Shown one piece after another: positions 43,114 to 51,726 of a stretch of 64,000 nt of DNA (position 1 is the stretch's first letter; each line of letters begins with the position of its first letter). Below the pieces are notes generated by a model that saw nothing but the letters and a program-made list of their open reading frames with translations, had not been told where the DNA came from and made no database searches. Source of the DNA: Bacteroidota bacterium (GTDB taxonomy: Bacteria > Bacteroidota > Bacteroidia > Cytophagales > Cytophagaceae); the NCBI GenBank assembly GCA_023391415.1, contig JAEWAY010000036.1, forward strand, positions 360,603 through 424,602, given 5' to 3'. Made by a program: the position numbers and the translations under genes.

Positions 43114-44010
43114 TCACCTTGAATGAAAGTATTCGGACACGACCAACTCTTTGCTTCCGCGCCCATACTGATAAAATCCCGCGCCAGTCTTAACGCCCAA
43201 TATCTTCGCCTCCACCATCTTTTGCAATAAGGGACAAGGGGCGTATTTTGGATTTTTGAAATCCCTGTAAAGAATCATCAATATGGAGTAACATACGTCG
43301 AGGCCGATAAAATCCGCCAGTTGCAGAGGTCCCATAGGATGCGCCATACCCAGCTTCATAACCGTATCGATCTCCTTTACACCAGCCACATTTTCATACA
43401 GCGCGTAAACAGCTTCATTGATCATGGGCATCAAAATCCGGTTGGCGACAAATCCCGGATAATCGTTGGACTCTACCGGCGTTTTGCCCAATCGTGAACA
43501 GATCGCGTAAATACTCTTCATCGTCTCGCCCGCTGTAGTAAATCCTTTGATAACCTCCACCAGCGGCATGACTGGTACCGGATTCATAAAATGCATGCCG
43601 ACGACCCGCTCCGGTCTCGAAGTAAAAGAAGCGAGCCTGGTGATGGAAAGCGACGACGTATTGGAAGCGAGAATAGCCGACGCTGGCGCGTAGCGATCCA
43701 ATGCCTGAAATACGTCTTTCTTTACACTTTCATCTTCCGGTACCGCTTCCACTACCAGCTCCGCTTCCCGGACTCCAGCTTCGATCTCCGTATAGATACC
43801 GATATTTTCCAACGCGGCCTTTCTCTCGTCCGCCGTCAGCAATCCCTTCTTTTCCTGGCGCTCCATATTATGAGCGATAGTGTCATACGCCTGAGCCGCC
43901 AATTCCTTTGAAATCCCCACCAGCGAGACCTTGTAATCCGCCAGCGCGAATACATGGGCTATCCCATTGCCCATCGTGCCAGTTCCAAGTACAGAAACCC
44001 GTTTTATCAT
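43114..44010 (-). CDS. 3-Hydroxybutyryl-CoA dehydrogenase
   Basis: A 298-residue NAD-dependent hydroxyacyl-CoA dehydrogenase. The Rossmann start VLGTGTMGNGIAHVFALADY binds NAD; the catalytic His and Glu are in MHFMNPVPVMPLVEVIKG, and the late NRILMPMINEAVYAL and GMAHPMGPLQLADFIGLD segments form the dimerising C-terminal domain. It oxidises 3-hydroxyacyl-CoA in beta-oxidation or related pathways. The closest family is Hbd/PaaH; which substrate chain length it takes is not clear. Confidence 0.95.
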   Translation of the reverse strand: MIKRVSVLGTGTMGNGIAHVFALADYKVSLVGISKELAAQAYDTIAHNMERQEKKGLLTADERKAALENIGIYTEIEAGVREAELVVEAVPEDESVKKDVFQALDRYAPASAILASNTSSLSITRLASFTSRPERVVGMHFMNPVPVMPLVEVIKGFTTAGETMKSIYAICSRLGKTPVESNDYPGFVANRILMPMINEAVYALYENVAGVKEIDTVMKLGMAHPMGPLQLADFIGLDVCYSILMILYRDFKNPKYAPCPLLQKMVEAKILGVKTGAGFYQYGRGSKELVVSEYFHSR

Positions 44011-44217
44011 GGATATTTTTTTAAAATTATTCTTGTAATAGTGTCAAAATGCCTTAATATTGCATCAAAGTTTAGAACAGATCTAAATAATCTAAGAAAT
44101 ACTTAGCGCGAAGAAAACAGAATCAAAACAAAATCTGTTTATTTTAGCTAATTTGCGCGGTAATTTTTATTATACAAATTTATAGCATTATTAGCATCAA
44201 AATCCGAATAAGTAAAA

Positions 44218-45048
44218 ATGACAACCGAAATTTCAAATTCAAAATTTAGTTCAGTATTCGCGTTTATCGCCATACCTGTACTTATTGTTATAAGCTACAT
44301 TTTTTATTTTGTGGTACTTGGAGACGGCTCCAACTTTGTAGGCAACGACCCCAACAACCACCCCCTACCTGGCAATTATTTCGGTATCATATACAAAGGA
44401 GGATTGATCGTTCCGATGCTTATGGCCTTCTTTCTGATGGTGGTAACATTTTCCATCGAGCGTCTGATCACGATCTCCAAAGCCAGCGGAAGCGGAGCCA
44501 TCGCTCAATTCGTCCATCAGATAAAAACATCACTTTCACTCAACGACATCAACGGCGCGATCGAAGCCTGCGATAAGCAAAAAGGCTCTGTGGGGAATGT
44601 AATCAAAGCGACACTCGAGCGTTATAAACTAGTCTCCAGAGCAACGGATATGCAAAAAGAGCAGAAAGCCGCCGCTGTACAAAAAGAACTGGAAGAAGCC
44701 ACAGCGCTTGAGCTACCCATGCTGGAAAAAAACCTGACCATCATCGCCACGCTGGCTTCCGTCGCTACGCTGGTAGGTCTTCTGGGAACGGTAGTCGGAA
44801 TGATCAAGGCCTTCGCCGCTCTCGCGACCGCGGGCAGCCCCGACGCTGTAGCCCTCGCCAATGGCATATCGGAAGCGCTTATCAACACCGCTCTCGGTAT
44901 CGCCTCATCCGCCCTGGCAATCATCTGCTACAATTACTTCACCAGTAAGATAGACACATTAACCTATGGAATCGACGAGATCGGATTTACCATTGTTCAG
45001 ACCATGAATATTCAGGGCGCCGCTCAGTCCACCGCCACACTTAACTAA
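44218..45048 (+). CDS. exbB: MotA/TolQ/ExbB proton channel protein
   Basis: A 276-residue inner membrane protein with membrane segments at about 17-37, 61-82, 176-200 and 216-240. It carries the ExbB pattern LTIIATLASVATLVGLLGTVVGMIKAF and the following SEALINTALGIASSALAIICYN, where the conserved Thr and Gly/Ala residues line the proton path. With ExbD and TonB it powers outer-membrane transport using the proton gradient. TonB follows 26 bases later, but no exbD gene lies between or nearby. Confidence 0.95.
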   Translation: MTTEISNSKFSSVFAFIAIPVLIVISYIFYFVVLGDGSNFVGNDPNNHPLPGNYFGIIYKGGLIVPMLMAFFLMVVTFSIERLITISKASGSGAIAQFVHQIKTSLSLNDINGAIEACDKQKGSVGNVIKATLERYKLVSRATDMQKEQKAAAVQKELEEATALELPMLEKNLTIIATLASVATLVGLLGTVVGMIKAFAALATAGSPDAVALANGISEALINTALGIASSALAIICYNYFTSKIDTLTYGIDEIGFTIVQTMNIQGAAQSTATLN

Positions 45049-45074
45049 GTCTTCACTAAAAACACCTGGACGAA

Positions 45075-45917
45075 ATGTCTACGGAACGAACATATACGTC
45101 TTTTGACGAAATTGTATTTGAAAACAGAAATAAATCCTATGGGGCTTATTTTTTGAGAAAAAAATATCCCGACTATATACGTACGTCCATTCTTCTTGTT
45201 ATTGGCGCAATGATCCTGTTTCTTGGCGGCCCCTTTGTTTACAACAAGTATATCAAGAAGCCAGCGCCTAAAAAGGAGGAGAAAGTGGTGGAAATCGACC
45301 TGACTACCATTGATATTCCTCCTCTCATACCGGACGCGCCGGCGCCTCCTCCACCACCTCCGCCTGTCGAACAGCCCAAAATCAAGACGGTCAGGAATGT
45401 CCCGCCTAAAGTTGTTCCGGACAAGGAAGTAGTGATTGAAGAACTTCCACCAACCGTCGACGAGATGGAAGACGCGGTCATAAGCGATGTGACACAGGAA
45501 GGCGAAGCGGACACATTGGGATTAAACGACCTGGTCGACAACAACAACCATTCCGGGGTATTTGGTACCGGCGAAGCGGAAGACAACACGATTTATATGC
45601 CGGGAGCCGGTATCGTGGCGGGTTTTCCAGGAGGGAAAAAAGCGATGGAAGACTATATCGGCAAACGCATGAGGCCATATGTCGACAAAGCCGCGAAACT
45701 AGGTGATAAGGGAACTGTTTTTCTTTTGTTTGTTGTTGAAAAAGATGGTAGTATTACAGACGTTAAAGTGATGAAAGGTCTGCATATCTGTACTAGTTGT
45801 AACGACGCTGCCAAGGAAATTATTGAAAATATGCCTAAATGGGAGCCCGCGAAAAACAATGGTAAACCTGTACGGGTAAGAATGCAGTTGCCTATCAGGT
45901 TTCATTTCGAAGATTAA
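45075..45917 (+). CDS. tonB: Energy transducer TonB
   Basis: A 280-residue TonB. The N-terminal cytoplasmic start (TSFDEIVFENRNKSYGAYFL) is the Bacteroidota-type box, followed by one membrane helix (about 35-55), a proline-rich periplasmic span (APAPPPPPPPVEQPK) and the C-terminal receptor-contacting domain with FLLFVVEKDGSITDVKVMKG and WEPAKNNGKPVRVRM. Length and order are normal. It depends on ExbB/ExbD for energy; ExbB is encoded just upstream. A 72-residue membrane protein gene follows nine bases later. Confidence 0.96.
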   Translation: MSTERTYTSFDEIVFENRNKSYGAYFLRKKYPDYIRTSILLVIGAMILFLGGPFVYNKYIKKPAPKKEEKVVEIDLTTIDIPPLIPDAPAPPPPPPPVEQPKIKTVRNVPPKVVPDKEVVIEELPPTVDEMEDAVISDVTQEGEADTLGLNDLVDNNNHSGVFGTGEAEDNTIYMPGAGIVAGFPGGKKAMEDYIGKRMRPYVDKAAKLGDKGTVFLLFVVEKDGSITDVKVMKGLHICTSCNDAAKEIIENMPKWEPAKNNGKPVRVRMQLPIRFHFED

Positions 45918-45925
45918 CGAACACT

Positions 45926-46144
45926 ATGAGCAATATAAACAAACTATTAGGCTACATTCATTATTTTCTCGGGCTCATGTATATAGCGCTGGGAGCGTTT
46001 CTGATCGCCGCCTCCCGGTCGGATTCAGAATCCAATGAGATTTTCAGTTCCAAATACGCGCTAATTTTTGGAGCCGTCATGATCGTCTACGGACTTTTTC
46101 GCGTCTACAGAGCATATAAAGCTCAAATCGCCAACAACAAATGA
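45926..46144 (+). CDS. Small membrane protein next to tonB
   Basis: A 72-residue product with two hydrophobic segments (about 9-27 and 45-63) joined by a short charged loop (SDSESNEIFSSK). It resembles the small two-helix protein that commonly follows tonB in Cytophagales clusters. Function unknown. It starts nine bases after tonB, so it is co-transcribed. No motif is visible beyond the helices. Confidence 0.7.
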   Translation: MSNINKLLGYIHYFLGLMYIALGAFLIAASRSDSESNEIFSSKYALIFGAVMIVYGLFRVYRAYKAQIANNK

Positions 46145-46195
46145 CTCTTTCTCAAACAGACATACGCTTCGCGGTATTCGCTGTTTCTTCAATAT

Positions 46196-46236
46196 TTTCC
46201 CCATTATTCCCGCGGCCGACGCGAATAATGGGGAAA
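46196..46236 (+). other. Strong 14-base-pair hairpin between the tonB and pstS-like genes
   Basis: TTTCCCCATTATTC at 46196-46209 is paired exactly with GAATAATGGGGAAA at 46223-46236, around a 13-base GC-rich loop. A second small hairpin (GGGAG with CTCCC) follows at about 46249-46263. There is no proper T run, so it may act as an RNA stabiliser, attenuator or weak terminator between the two gene blocks. The surrounding 235 bases carry no credible ORF. Confidence 0.6.
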
Positions 46237-46379
46237 CTCTTTTCGACCGGGAGTGACGCTCCCTGTTCATCGTCCGCTCTTCAACTATCCGCGCCGCCTT
46301 ATGGACAGGCTTTTGGAAACATACATTTCTATGAAGCATCACATATATTCAACGCCCATAAATTTCAATTGTAAAAGCG

Positions 46380-47291
46380 ATGAATCATAAAGCCTTCTTC
46401 CCGCTGATTGTTTTTTGGCTCACGCTCCTCGTCTTTTCCTGTAAACAAAAAACAGAGGAAAGTCCCATATCCGGCGATATCACCATCTATTGCGATGAGA
46501 CATTCAGGCCGATAATAGACGCTGAAATAGCGACATTTGAGGCGCTATACAGAAACGCCCGGGTCAAGGCGGTATTTCTTCCGGAAAACAAAGCGTTTGA
46601 AAAGCTCCTACAAGACAGCACCGAGCTTATCATCACCGGCAGGAAGCTTTCGGGACAGGAAATGACTTTTTTTTCATCGGAACAAGCGCTGGTCAATGAA
46701 TTCCATTTCGCTACAGACGCTATCGCCCTGATCACCTCTCAAAAGTTTAACAATTATTTAACCGACTCGAGTAATCTGAGGTCTTTGTTTAATGGTACTT
46801 TTGCCCGATGGAAAGACCTCAATACGGAATGGTCCGCCGATTCGATCATGTTGGTCATTGATCAAAGCAATTCCGCCAATTTACGGTTTGTACTCGATCA
46901 GTTTGACTTACGTACGGAAAAGACCCGGGTATACTCGGCCGGATCCGACAGCGCCGTATTGGCGTTTGTAAGACGGCATCCCAACGCGCTCGGGGTGATA
47001 GGTTCCACCTTTATCAGTGATGAGGAAGCCATATCGACCAGACAGCTACGCGAAGGCGTACATTTTATACAAATTCGAAATGAGAAAGCCTCATACGGTC
47101 CGGAACAGCATTCCGTAGCCGACACGAATAATCCTTTTTCCAGACGGATATATTTGATACGAAGAAACAAAAATACTGGCTTAAGCGCCGGATTTACCAG
47201 TTTTCTCTTAAGTGAGCGCGGACAACGAATCGTCCTGAAAGCCGGTATCATGCCCGCGATCATGCCTGGCAGAGAAATAATTGTACAATAA
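46380..47291 (+). CDS. PstS-like phosphate-binding lipoprotein
   Basis: A 303-residue lipoprotein (lipobox ending at Cys21, LLVFSCKQ) with a periplasmic binding protein fold of the PstS type. Landmarks are the start GDITIYCDETFRPIIDAEIATFE, the hinge region LRSLFNGTFARWKDLNTEWS, the VIDQSNSANLRFVLDQF helix and the late GVIGSTFISDE part. No permease or ATPase genes (pstC/A/B) follow, so it may work with a remote transporter or as a sensor. It lies between tonB and a TPR gene, a common arrangement in Cytophagales. Confidence 0.85.
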   Translation: MNHKAFFPLIVFWLTLLVFSCKQKTEESPISGDITIYCDETFRPIIDAEIATFEALYRNARVKAVFLPENKAFEKLLQDSTELIITGRKLSGQEMTFFSSEQALVNEFHFATDAIALITSQKFNNYLTDSSNLRSLFNGTFARWKDLNTEWSADSIMLVIDQSNSANLRFVLDQFDLRTEKTRVYSAGSDSAVLAFVRRHPNALGVIGSTFISDEEAISTRQLREGVHFIQIRNEKASYGPEQHSVADTNNPFSRRIYLIRRNKNTGLSAGFTSFLLSERGQRIVLKAGIMPAIMPGREIIVQ

Positions 47292-47308
47292 CCATAAAAC
47301 AGTTACGA

Positions 47309-48868
47309 ATGAAATACATAGTCTCTCTTATACCAGTTGTCCTGATTTCCTGTTTCGCTTCCGCGCAGGATGTAAATCATTGCCGCTATCTGCTTGATAT
47401 TGAAAAATACAAGGAAGCGAACATATGCCTGCAAAAAAACGTCGCGAGAAACCCAAACGATCCGCGAGCATACTATCTACTGGGAGATAGCTACCTTCGA
47501 AAATCCAATACCGACTCCGCGACCTTTTTTTTCACCAAAGGCGTCGAACAAGCGCCAAAGGCCCCTATCAACTACATTGGTTTAGGCAAAGCGGTATACG
47601 CCACCAACCAGGTCGAAGCGGAAACCCATTTTAGCAAGGCCTTGGAGCTAAGCAAAAACAAGGACATGTCCACCGCTACAGAACTGGCGTCTTTTTATCT
47701 GAACAATAAGCAAGCGGACAAGGCGCTTGACGCGCTCGCTCCTTTCTTAAAAAAAGAGGCGAACAGTCCCGTCCTTTATCTGCTCGCCGGAGACGCTTAC
47801 CTTCAAAAAAACAATGGCAACCAAGCGCTGGAGTATTATGAACGCAAAGCGCTTCCTATAAACCAGAATCTTCCCGAAACATATCTCAAAATCGGAAGAT
47901 TGTATAGCAGAACAAGAAATTATGAAATGGCGATGCAATACTACAACAAAGCCATTGAAAAAGACCCGAATTATTCGCCAGCGCATAAGGAAATCGCGGA
48001 AGTATATTTCAAAGCCGGTCTTTATAAAAAAGCGATCGCTTCATATGAAAAATACCTTGGCATAGCGGACAAAGACGCTGAAAGCGATTTTCGGTACGCG
48101 TCCTTTCTCTTTATGAACAAAGATTACGAAAACACTTTGTCCATACTAAACACGCTGAAGGAAAAACAAAAAGACAACTATCTGCTCTACCGGCTGCTCG
48201 CCTACTCGAACTATGAGACGGGACAGACGGATCAAGGATTGAACAATATGAAATTGTTTTTCGAGAAAGCGAAACCTGAAAATTACCTTGCCAGCGATTT
48301 TGAATATATGGCGAAGCTATCCGAAAAAAAAGGCGACAGGGGGAGCGCGATCGACAATTATGAGAAGGCGATCCAGATGAGTCCGGAAAACTATGACCTG
48401 TATATCGAACTGGGCAATTTGCATTTCATGAATAAGGATTTCACGAAAGCCTCCACCGCCTATGAAGGCAAACTATCCAAGACACAAGGAAAACCCAACG
48501 ATTACCTCAACTACGGAAAGATGTTGTACTATCAGGAAGAGTTTGTCAAGGCGGACTCCATTTTCACCCTTCTCTCCCAGTTGATTCCCCAGTTGCCTCA
48601 TGGTTATTTGTGGAAAGCGAAAGCGCGGGAGCAAATGGATACGGATTCCGAAAATGGCAAGGCGCAGGCGGCTTACGAACGTTTTATAGAAACGTCTTCG
48701 GCGGAAGAGGACAAATATAAGTCCGACCTTATAAAAGCCTATTCTTATCTTGGCGCTTGTTATAGCCAGAAAGATGAAATAGAAAAATCCGCTACAGCCT
48801 GGAAAAAAGTGCAAGAACTTGATCCCAATAACGGCAACGCCCGGGAAGCGTTGAAAAATTACAAGTAA
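47309..48868 (+). CDS. Exported tetratricopeptide repeat protein
   Basis: A 519-residue protein with a signal peptide (about 1-19, ISCFASAQ) and eight to ten TPR-like helix pairs. Examples are YYLLGDSYLRKSNTDSATFF, YLKIGRLYSRTRNYEMAMQ and AHKEIAEVYFKAGLYKKAIA. It should bind peptide or protein partners outside the cytoplasm. It begins 17 bases after the PstS-like gene and so belongs to the same transcript, and ends before the terminator at 48886. The partner is unknown. Confidence 0.9.
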   Translation: MKYIVSLIPVVLISCFASAQDVNHCRYLLDIEKYKEANICLQKNVARNPNDPRAYYLLGDSYLRKSNTDSATFFFTKGVEQAPKAPINYIGLGKAVYATNQVEAETHFSKALELSKNKDMSTATELASFYLNNKQADKALDALAPFLKKEANSPVLYLLAGDAYLQKNNGNQALEYYERKALPINQNLPETYLKIGRLYSRTRNYEMAMQYYNKAIEKDPNYSPAHKEIAEVYFKAGLYKKAIASYEKYLGIADKDAESDFRYASFLFMNKDYENTLSILNTLKEKQKDNYLLYRLLAYSNYETGQTDQGLNNMKLFFEKAKPENYLASDFEYMAKLSEKKGDRGSAIDNYEKAIQMSPENYDLYIELGNLHFMNKDFTKASTAYEGKLSKTQGKPNDYLNYGKMLYYQEEFVKADSIFTLLSQLIPQLPHGYLWKAKAREQMDTDSENGKAQAAYERFIETSSAEEDKYKSDLIKAYSYLGACYSQKDEIEKSATAWKKVQELDPNNGNAREALKNYK

Positions 48869-48885
48869 AAATTTAGTTTTTAATA

Positions 48886-48916
48886 AAAAAGGATTCCATA
48901 CGATGGAATCCTTTTT
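48886..48916. terminator. Intrinsic terminator after the TPR gene
   Basis: AAAAAGGATTCCAT at 48886-48899 pairs with ATGGAATCCTTTTT at 48903-48916, three-base loop, with A and T runs in the arms. It can work from both strands. Confidence 0.9.
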
Positions 48917-48960
48917 ATATTAATATGTCCTGCTAAGAAAATAGAAGTCCCCCAGTACGC

Positions 48961-49790
48961 TTATTCTACAACAACCTTAAGACATTCATACCCTTGTCGT
49001 AGAAGCAAAATCCCTTTCACAAACAGAGGAAGTTCTATAAGCAGCGTATCGTCATTCATCTTCCTCTATTCAAAAGCGATAGGTTTTCCCTATATGTCCG
49101 TCAAAGTTATCTCTTCCCGAGAACTACTCCAATACTGAATTTCTCCGGAAGAATTGGGACTCACAAGGCCGAATGGTAAATCTCCGTAGCGTCGTCATAC
49201 AGGCTTGTAATGAGCGAAGTGCTTACTCTCCTTGTATCCACAATACATTTTGTCGCCATATCCGATACGCTGATTAAGAGTTCATCCCCACGATTGGGGA
49301 TACTACCCAGTTATGCGCTCCCTGACTTTCAAGTTCACTTCTGATAGTAAGCCATATTCTGAAATGATTCGCACTATAAGAGATTCCAACATTTCCATTC
49401 ACACCAACAGACTCCCACTCTATCGTTCTCGATTCTCCCTTTCTCCAGATATCATCCATTTGAGGAGAGGAATAGAAATACTTTCCCCCCTCTATATTCG
49501 ATCAAGAATACACCAACGGTTTCCAGGTATCATTAGTCGTTTCCGTCGACCATTCATGATTATAGCTTTTACTTCACCACTACAACCAGTTGAAGGTTTT
49601 CGTCAATATGGTGGTATCAAATCACTTTCACCAGAAAAACTTATAATTCTTTGACCAAATCCAATTTTGTTAAAATTATATGCTTAACTCCAGGTCATTA
49701 AAACCATTCGCGGGCTCCACACCTCCATATTCGCCTCTTTTTACATATTCAAACCGACAATCAATTAGGTATCATACATTTTATCGCGTA
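48961..49790 (-). pseudogene. Remnant of a T9SS-exported protein
   Basis: The minus strand reads in several frames through protein-like text. Near the start (about 49790-49680) there is EYVKRGEYGGVEPANGFNDLELS; then YNHEWSTETTNDTWKPLVYS before a stop; then IWRKGESRTIEWESVGVNGN, like a beta-sandwich adhesion domain; then DELLISVSDMATKC; SPNSSGEIQYWSSSREEITL; and finally (49059-48961) DDTLLIELPLFVKGILLLR followed by KVVVE and a stop. The last piece looks like the end of a type IX secretion C-terminal sorting domain. At least four frameshifts or stops are needed to join the pieces. The decayed text is short for such a protein, so 5' parts may also be lost. Confidence 0.7.
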
Positions 49791-49829
49791 ATTTGGCAAA
49801 GCCAATCGAACAATTTACGGTACAGTTTT

Positions 49830-50204
49830 ATGTCTAAAAGAAGTATCTACAAAGCCATGGGAAGTCTCGCCTACGCGATCGCCGTAGCGGATGGGGCTAT
49901 TCAACCGGAAGAAAAGACCGTCATACGAAAAATGGTCCTCAACGAGTTTGAGCTTAGCGATATCGACAATGCCTGGATCAACAATATGTTTGAAGAACTG
50001 GAGGAGAAGGCGATTAATGTGGACGACGCGTATCAATACGCCATCGACACGCTGGAAAGCAACCGCTTCGCGTTTGACTTTGACGAAGAAATGAAGAAAA
50101 AATGCCTCCGCTTTATTGAGCGTACCGCCGATTCTTTTGAAGGAGTCGACAACAACGAGCGGCTTATCATCAACAGGCTAAAAAAGGATCTCGTACGGTT
50201 TTAG
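49830..50204 (+). CDS. TerB-like small protein
   Basis: A 124-residue helical protein of the TerB fold, starting at the ATG at 49830. The early part MGSLAYAIAVADGAIQPEEKTVIRKM has the typical TerB calcium-loop-like DGAIQPEE motif and is followed by acidic helices. An upstream ATG at 49680 would add 50 residues whose text overlaps the pseudogene on the other strand, so I did not use it. TerB-like proteins are best known from tellurite and stress clusters; here the gene is alone and its role is not clear. Confidence 0.8.
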   Translation: MSKRSIYKAMGSLAYAIAVADGAIQPEEKTVIRKMVLNEFELSDIDNAWINNMFEELEEKAINVDDAYQYAIDTLESNRFAFDFDEEMKKKCLRFIERTADSFEGVDNNERLIINRLKKDLVRF

Positions 50205-50239
50205 TAAAAAAAGAGAGGCGCTTCCCTAAAAGGCGCCTC
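50205..50239 (-). terminator. Minus-strand intrinsic terminator
   Basis: On the minus strand GAGGCGC (50239-50233) pairs with GCGCCTC (50221-50215), and the stem is followed by T-C and seven T. It lies 57 bases after the stop of the 31-residue ORF at 50296-50391 and points to a real minus-strand transcript. Confidence 0.8.
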
Positions 50240-50295
50240 CACTATCAGGTAAAGGGTCACCGCCTCTCCACCGTCCCAATCTTACTCTTGTCGTT

Positions 50296-50391
50296 TTAAA
50301 ATATGGTTTCAAATATACCTGTAATCGCGAATACCACGATCAGTATAACGATAAGGGCGACAATGAGTATTGTGCGTAAGAGTCCTGTCAT
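50296..50391 (-). CDS. 31-residue predicted membrane protein
   Basis: A minus-strand ORF of 31 codons beginning with ATG at 50391. It starts MTGLLRTILI and ends TGIFETIF, with a continuous run of Ile, Leu, Val and Ala, about 22 residues long, between short ends. An AGAAGAA stretch precedes the ATG. The frame is followed, after 57 bases, by a well-formed terminator in the same direction, which gives it the shape of a stand-alone small gene. The hydrophobic length is that of one membrane helix. No family recognised; it could regulate a membrane complex or be a toxin-like peptide, both guesses. Confidence 0.5.
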   Translation of the reverse strand: MTGLLRTILIVALIVILIVVFAITGIFETIF

Positions 50392-50548
50392 GCGTTCTTC
50401 TTGTTCTGAAAATAACTATCAGATTAACACGCGTATAGATAATATGTTCAGCCTTATATGGAGAATGGGGCAAGTACCCGCCGGACGATTCGCAAAACCC
50501 CGGGAAAAATTTGTAAATTCACTTCACAACTTGAGTTTATAACCAGGA

Positions 50549-50848
50549 ATGATTGACCTGATTCTTATAGCTTTTTTTTCATACAAAAACTATATGCTCG
50601 CTAAAAACCTGGGCGACAAGCCATGGAAGTGGGCGTTTCTTACATTTATAGTCTGTATATCCTTCAATGTAACCGGCCTGAGCTTGTATAGTCAGGTCGC
50701 CGGAATCGACATGCTGCATCCGGAAACCATCAGGGATTATATGTGGGAATTCGCGATTTGCGCGTTGTTTGGCCTGGCAAGCGGTTATCTGGGATATCTT
50801 TTACTCCAGAAAATGCTGCTCAGGCTATATCAGAATCGGGAAAAATAA
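50549..50848 (+). CDS. Small membrane protein of unknown function
   Basis: A 99-residue product with hydrophobic segments at about 1-15, 27-47 and 66-87, an AGGA before the start and Pro-Trp-Lys-Trp between the first two segments. It should be an inner membrane protein with the C-terminal KMLLRLYQNREK in the cytoplasm. Four bases separate its end from the convergent SAM hydrolase gene. Family unknown. The 157 bases before it and after the 31-residue ORF hold nothing that I can support. Confidence 0.65.
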   Translation: MIDLILIAFFSYKNYMLAKNLGDKPWKWAFLTFIVCISFNVTGLSLYSQVAGIDMLHPETIRDYMWEFAICALFGLASGYLGYLLLQKMLLRLYQNREK

Positions 50849-50851
50849 AAC

Positions 50852-51628
50852 CTATTCTCCGATAAAGTCAACCATGACCGGACTATTGTATTGCAGACCG
50901 AGCAACTCAGCCGCGCTACCCGAGTTGATAGCGATTTCCAACTCGCCATTACTGTTAAATACCGCCAGACAGTCTCCCGGTTCCTGATCGGAATATGTAA
51001 GGCTTAAATCATGCAGTTTTTCCCTTGAGAAGGACAGGATAAACTTTCTGTTTCTTCCTATTTTCTCAAATGTGGCCCAATCGATATTTGTAATAAGGTT
51101 GCCGTAGTGATCCACATGGATTACCTGCCCCATAATCTGGTTACGCGTCAGCCTGGGATTCCGGTTCAGCATCTTCCGGACACCATCGACGGGCTTTCCT
51201 ATTTCCTCCGGTTTTTTCCCCTGACACAAGGCAATAACGGCGGGAACCATCAGTGTTCTGGCCGGAAAAGTACCGGAAGAGGATTCTCCGTGTTCCAACC
51301 GGACAACCATTTCCGGGTCCTGATCGGAAATCAGCGACAAGAGCCCGTTGTCCATAGCGACAAAAAGATGGCCTTCTATTTTCGCGATAATAAACAGGTT
51401 TTCTCCACCTGTTTGCCCGTCAACGGAAACAAGATGAATGGTTCCTGGAGGGAACTCCCGGAATACGGAGCGTAAAACAAAAGCCGCGTGAGGCAGATTA
51501 AATTGTTGTATCCTATGACTGATATCCACAATCCGAGACATAGGCAGAGCGCTCATTATGCTGGCCTTGACGGAAGCGACATAATGATCCGCGTCACCAA
51601 AATCTGTCAACAGAGTTATCAGCGGCAT
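50852..51628 (-). CDS. SAM hydroxide adenosyltransferase (chlorinase/fluorinase family)
   Basis: A 258-residue DUF62/duf-62 family protein. It begins PLITLLTDFGDADHYVASVKA and continues with DISHRIQQFNLPHAAF, GTIHLVSVDGQTGGENLF and AMDNGLLSLISD, the standard motifs. Members without the chloride or fluoride-binding changes use water to cleave SAM to adenosine and methionine; the present protein has no sign of halogen specificity, so hydroxide is more probable. It is divergent from phoH. Confidence 0.93.
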   Translation of the reverse strand: MPLITLLTDFGDADHYVASVKASIMSALPMSRIVDISHRIQQFNLPHAAFVLRSVFREFPPGTIHLVSVDGQTGGENLFIIAKIEGHLFVAMDNGLLSLISDQDPEMVVRLEHGESSSGTFPARTLMVPAVIALCQGKKPEEIGKPVDGVRKMLNRNPRLTRNQIMGQVIHVDHYGNLITNIDWATFEKIGRNRKFILSFSREKLHDLSLTYSDQEPGDCLAVFNSNGELEIAINSGSAAELLGLQYNSPVMVDFIGE

Positions 51629-51651
51629 GGTATAATTATAATCTTAATTAG

Positions 51652-51659
51652 TATATTTG
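51652..51659 (+). promoter_or_regulatory. Probable -7 element for phoH (TATATTTG)
   Basis: TATATTTG matches TAnnTTTG and lies 67 bases before the TTG start. No TTG was found at -33 spacing. A second match, TAATTTTG on the minus strand (51667-51674), may serve the divergent SAM hydrolase gene. Confidence 0.35.
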
Positions 51660-51726
51660 ATATGAACAAAATTAAAACTTTTTAAGAGCGCGAAAACAAA
51701 GATTCAACTAAAATTTAAATTCCACG

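Noticed and set aside
46061..46374. Overlapping ORFs on both strands in the gap between the 72-residue gene and the pstS-like gene
   Set aside because: They span the hairpin repeats and have no plausible start region or protein-like sequence.
49313..49654. A 113-codon plus-strand ORF in the gap after the TPR gene
   Set aside because: The minus strand of the same stretch reads as a decayed beta-sandwich protein with a T9SS end, so the plus ORF is a shadow.
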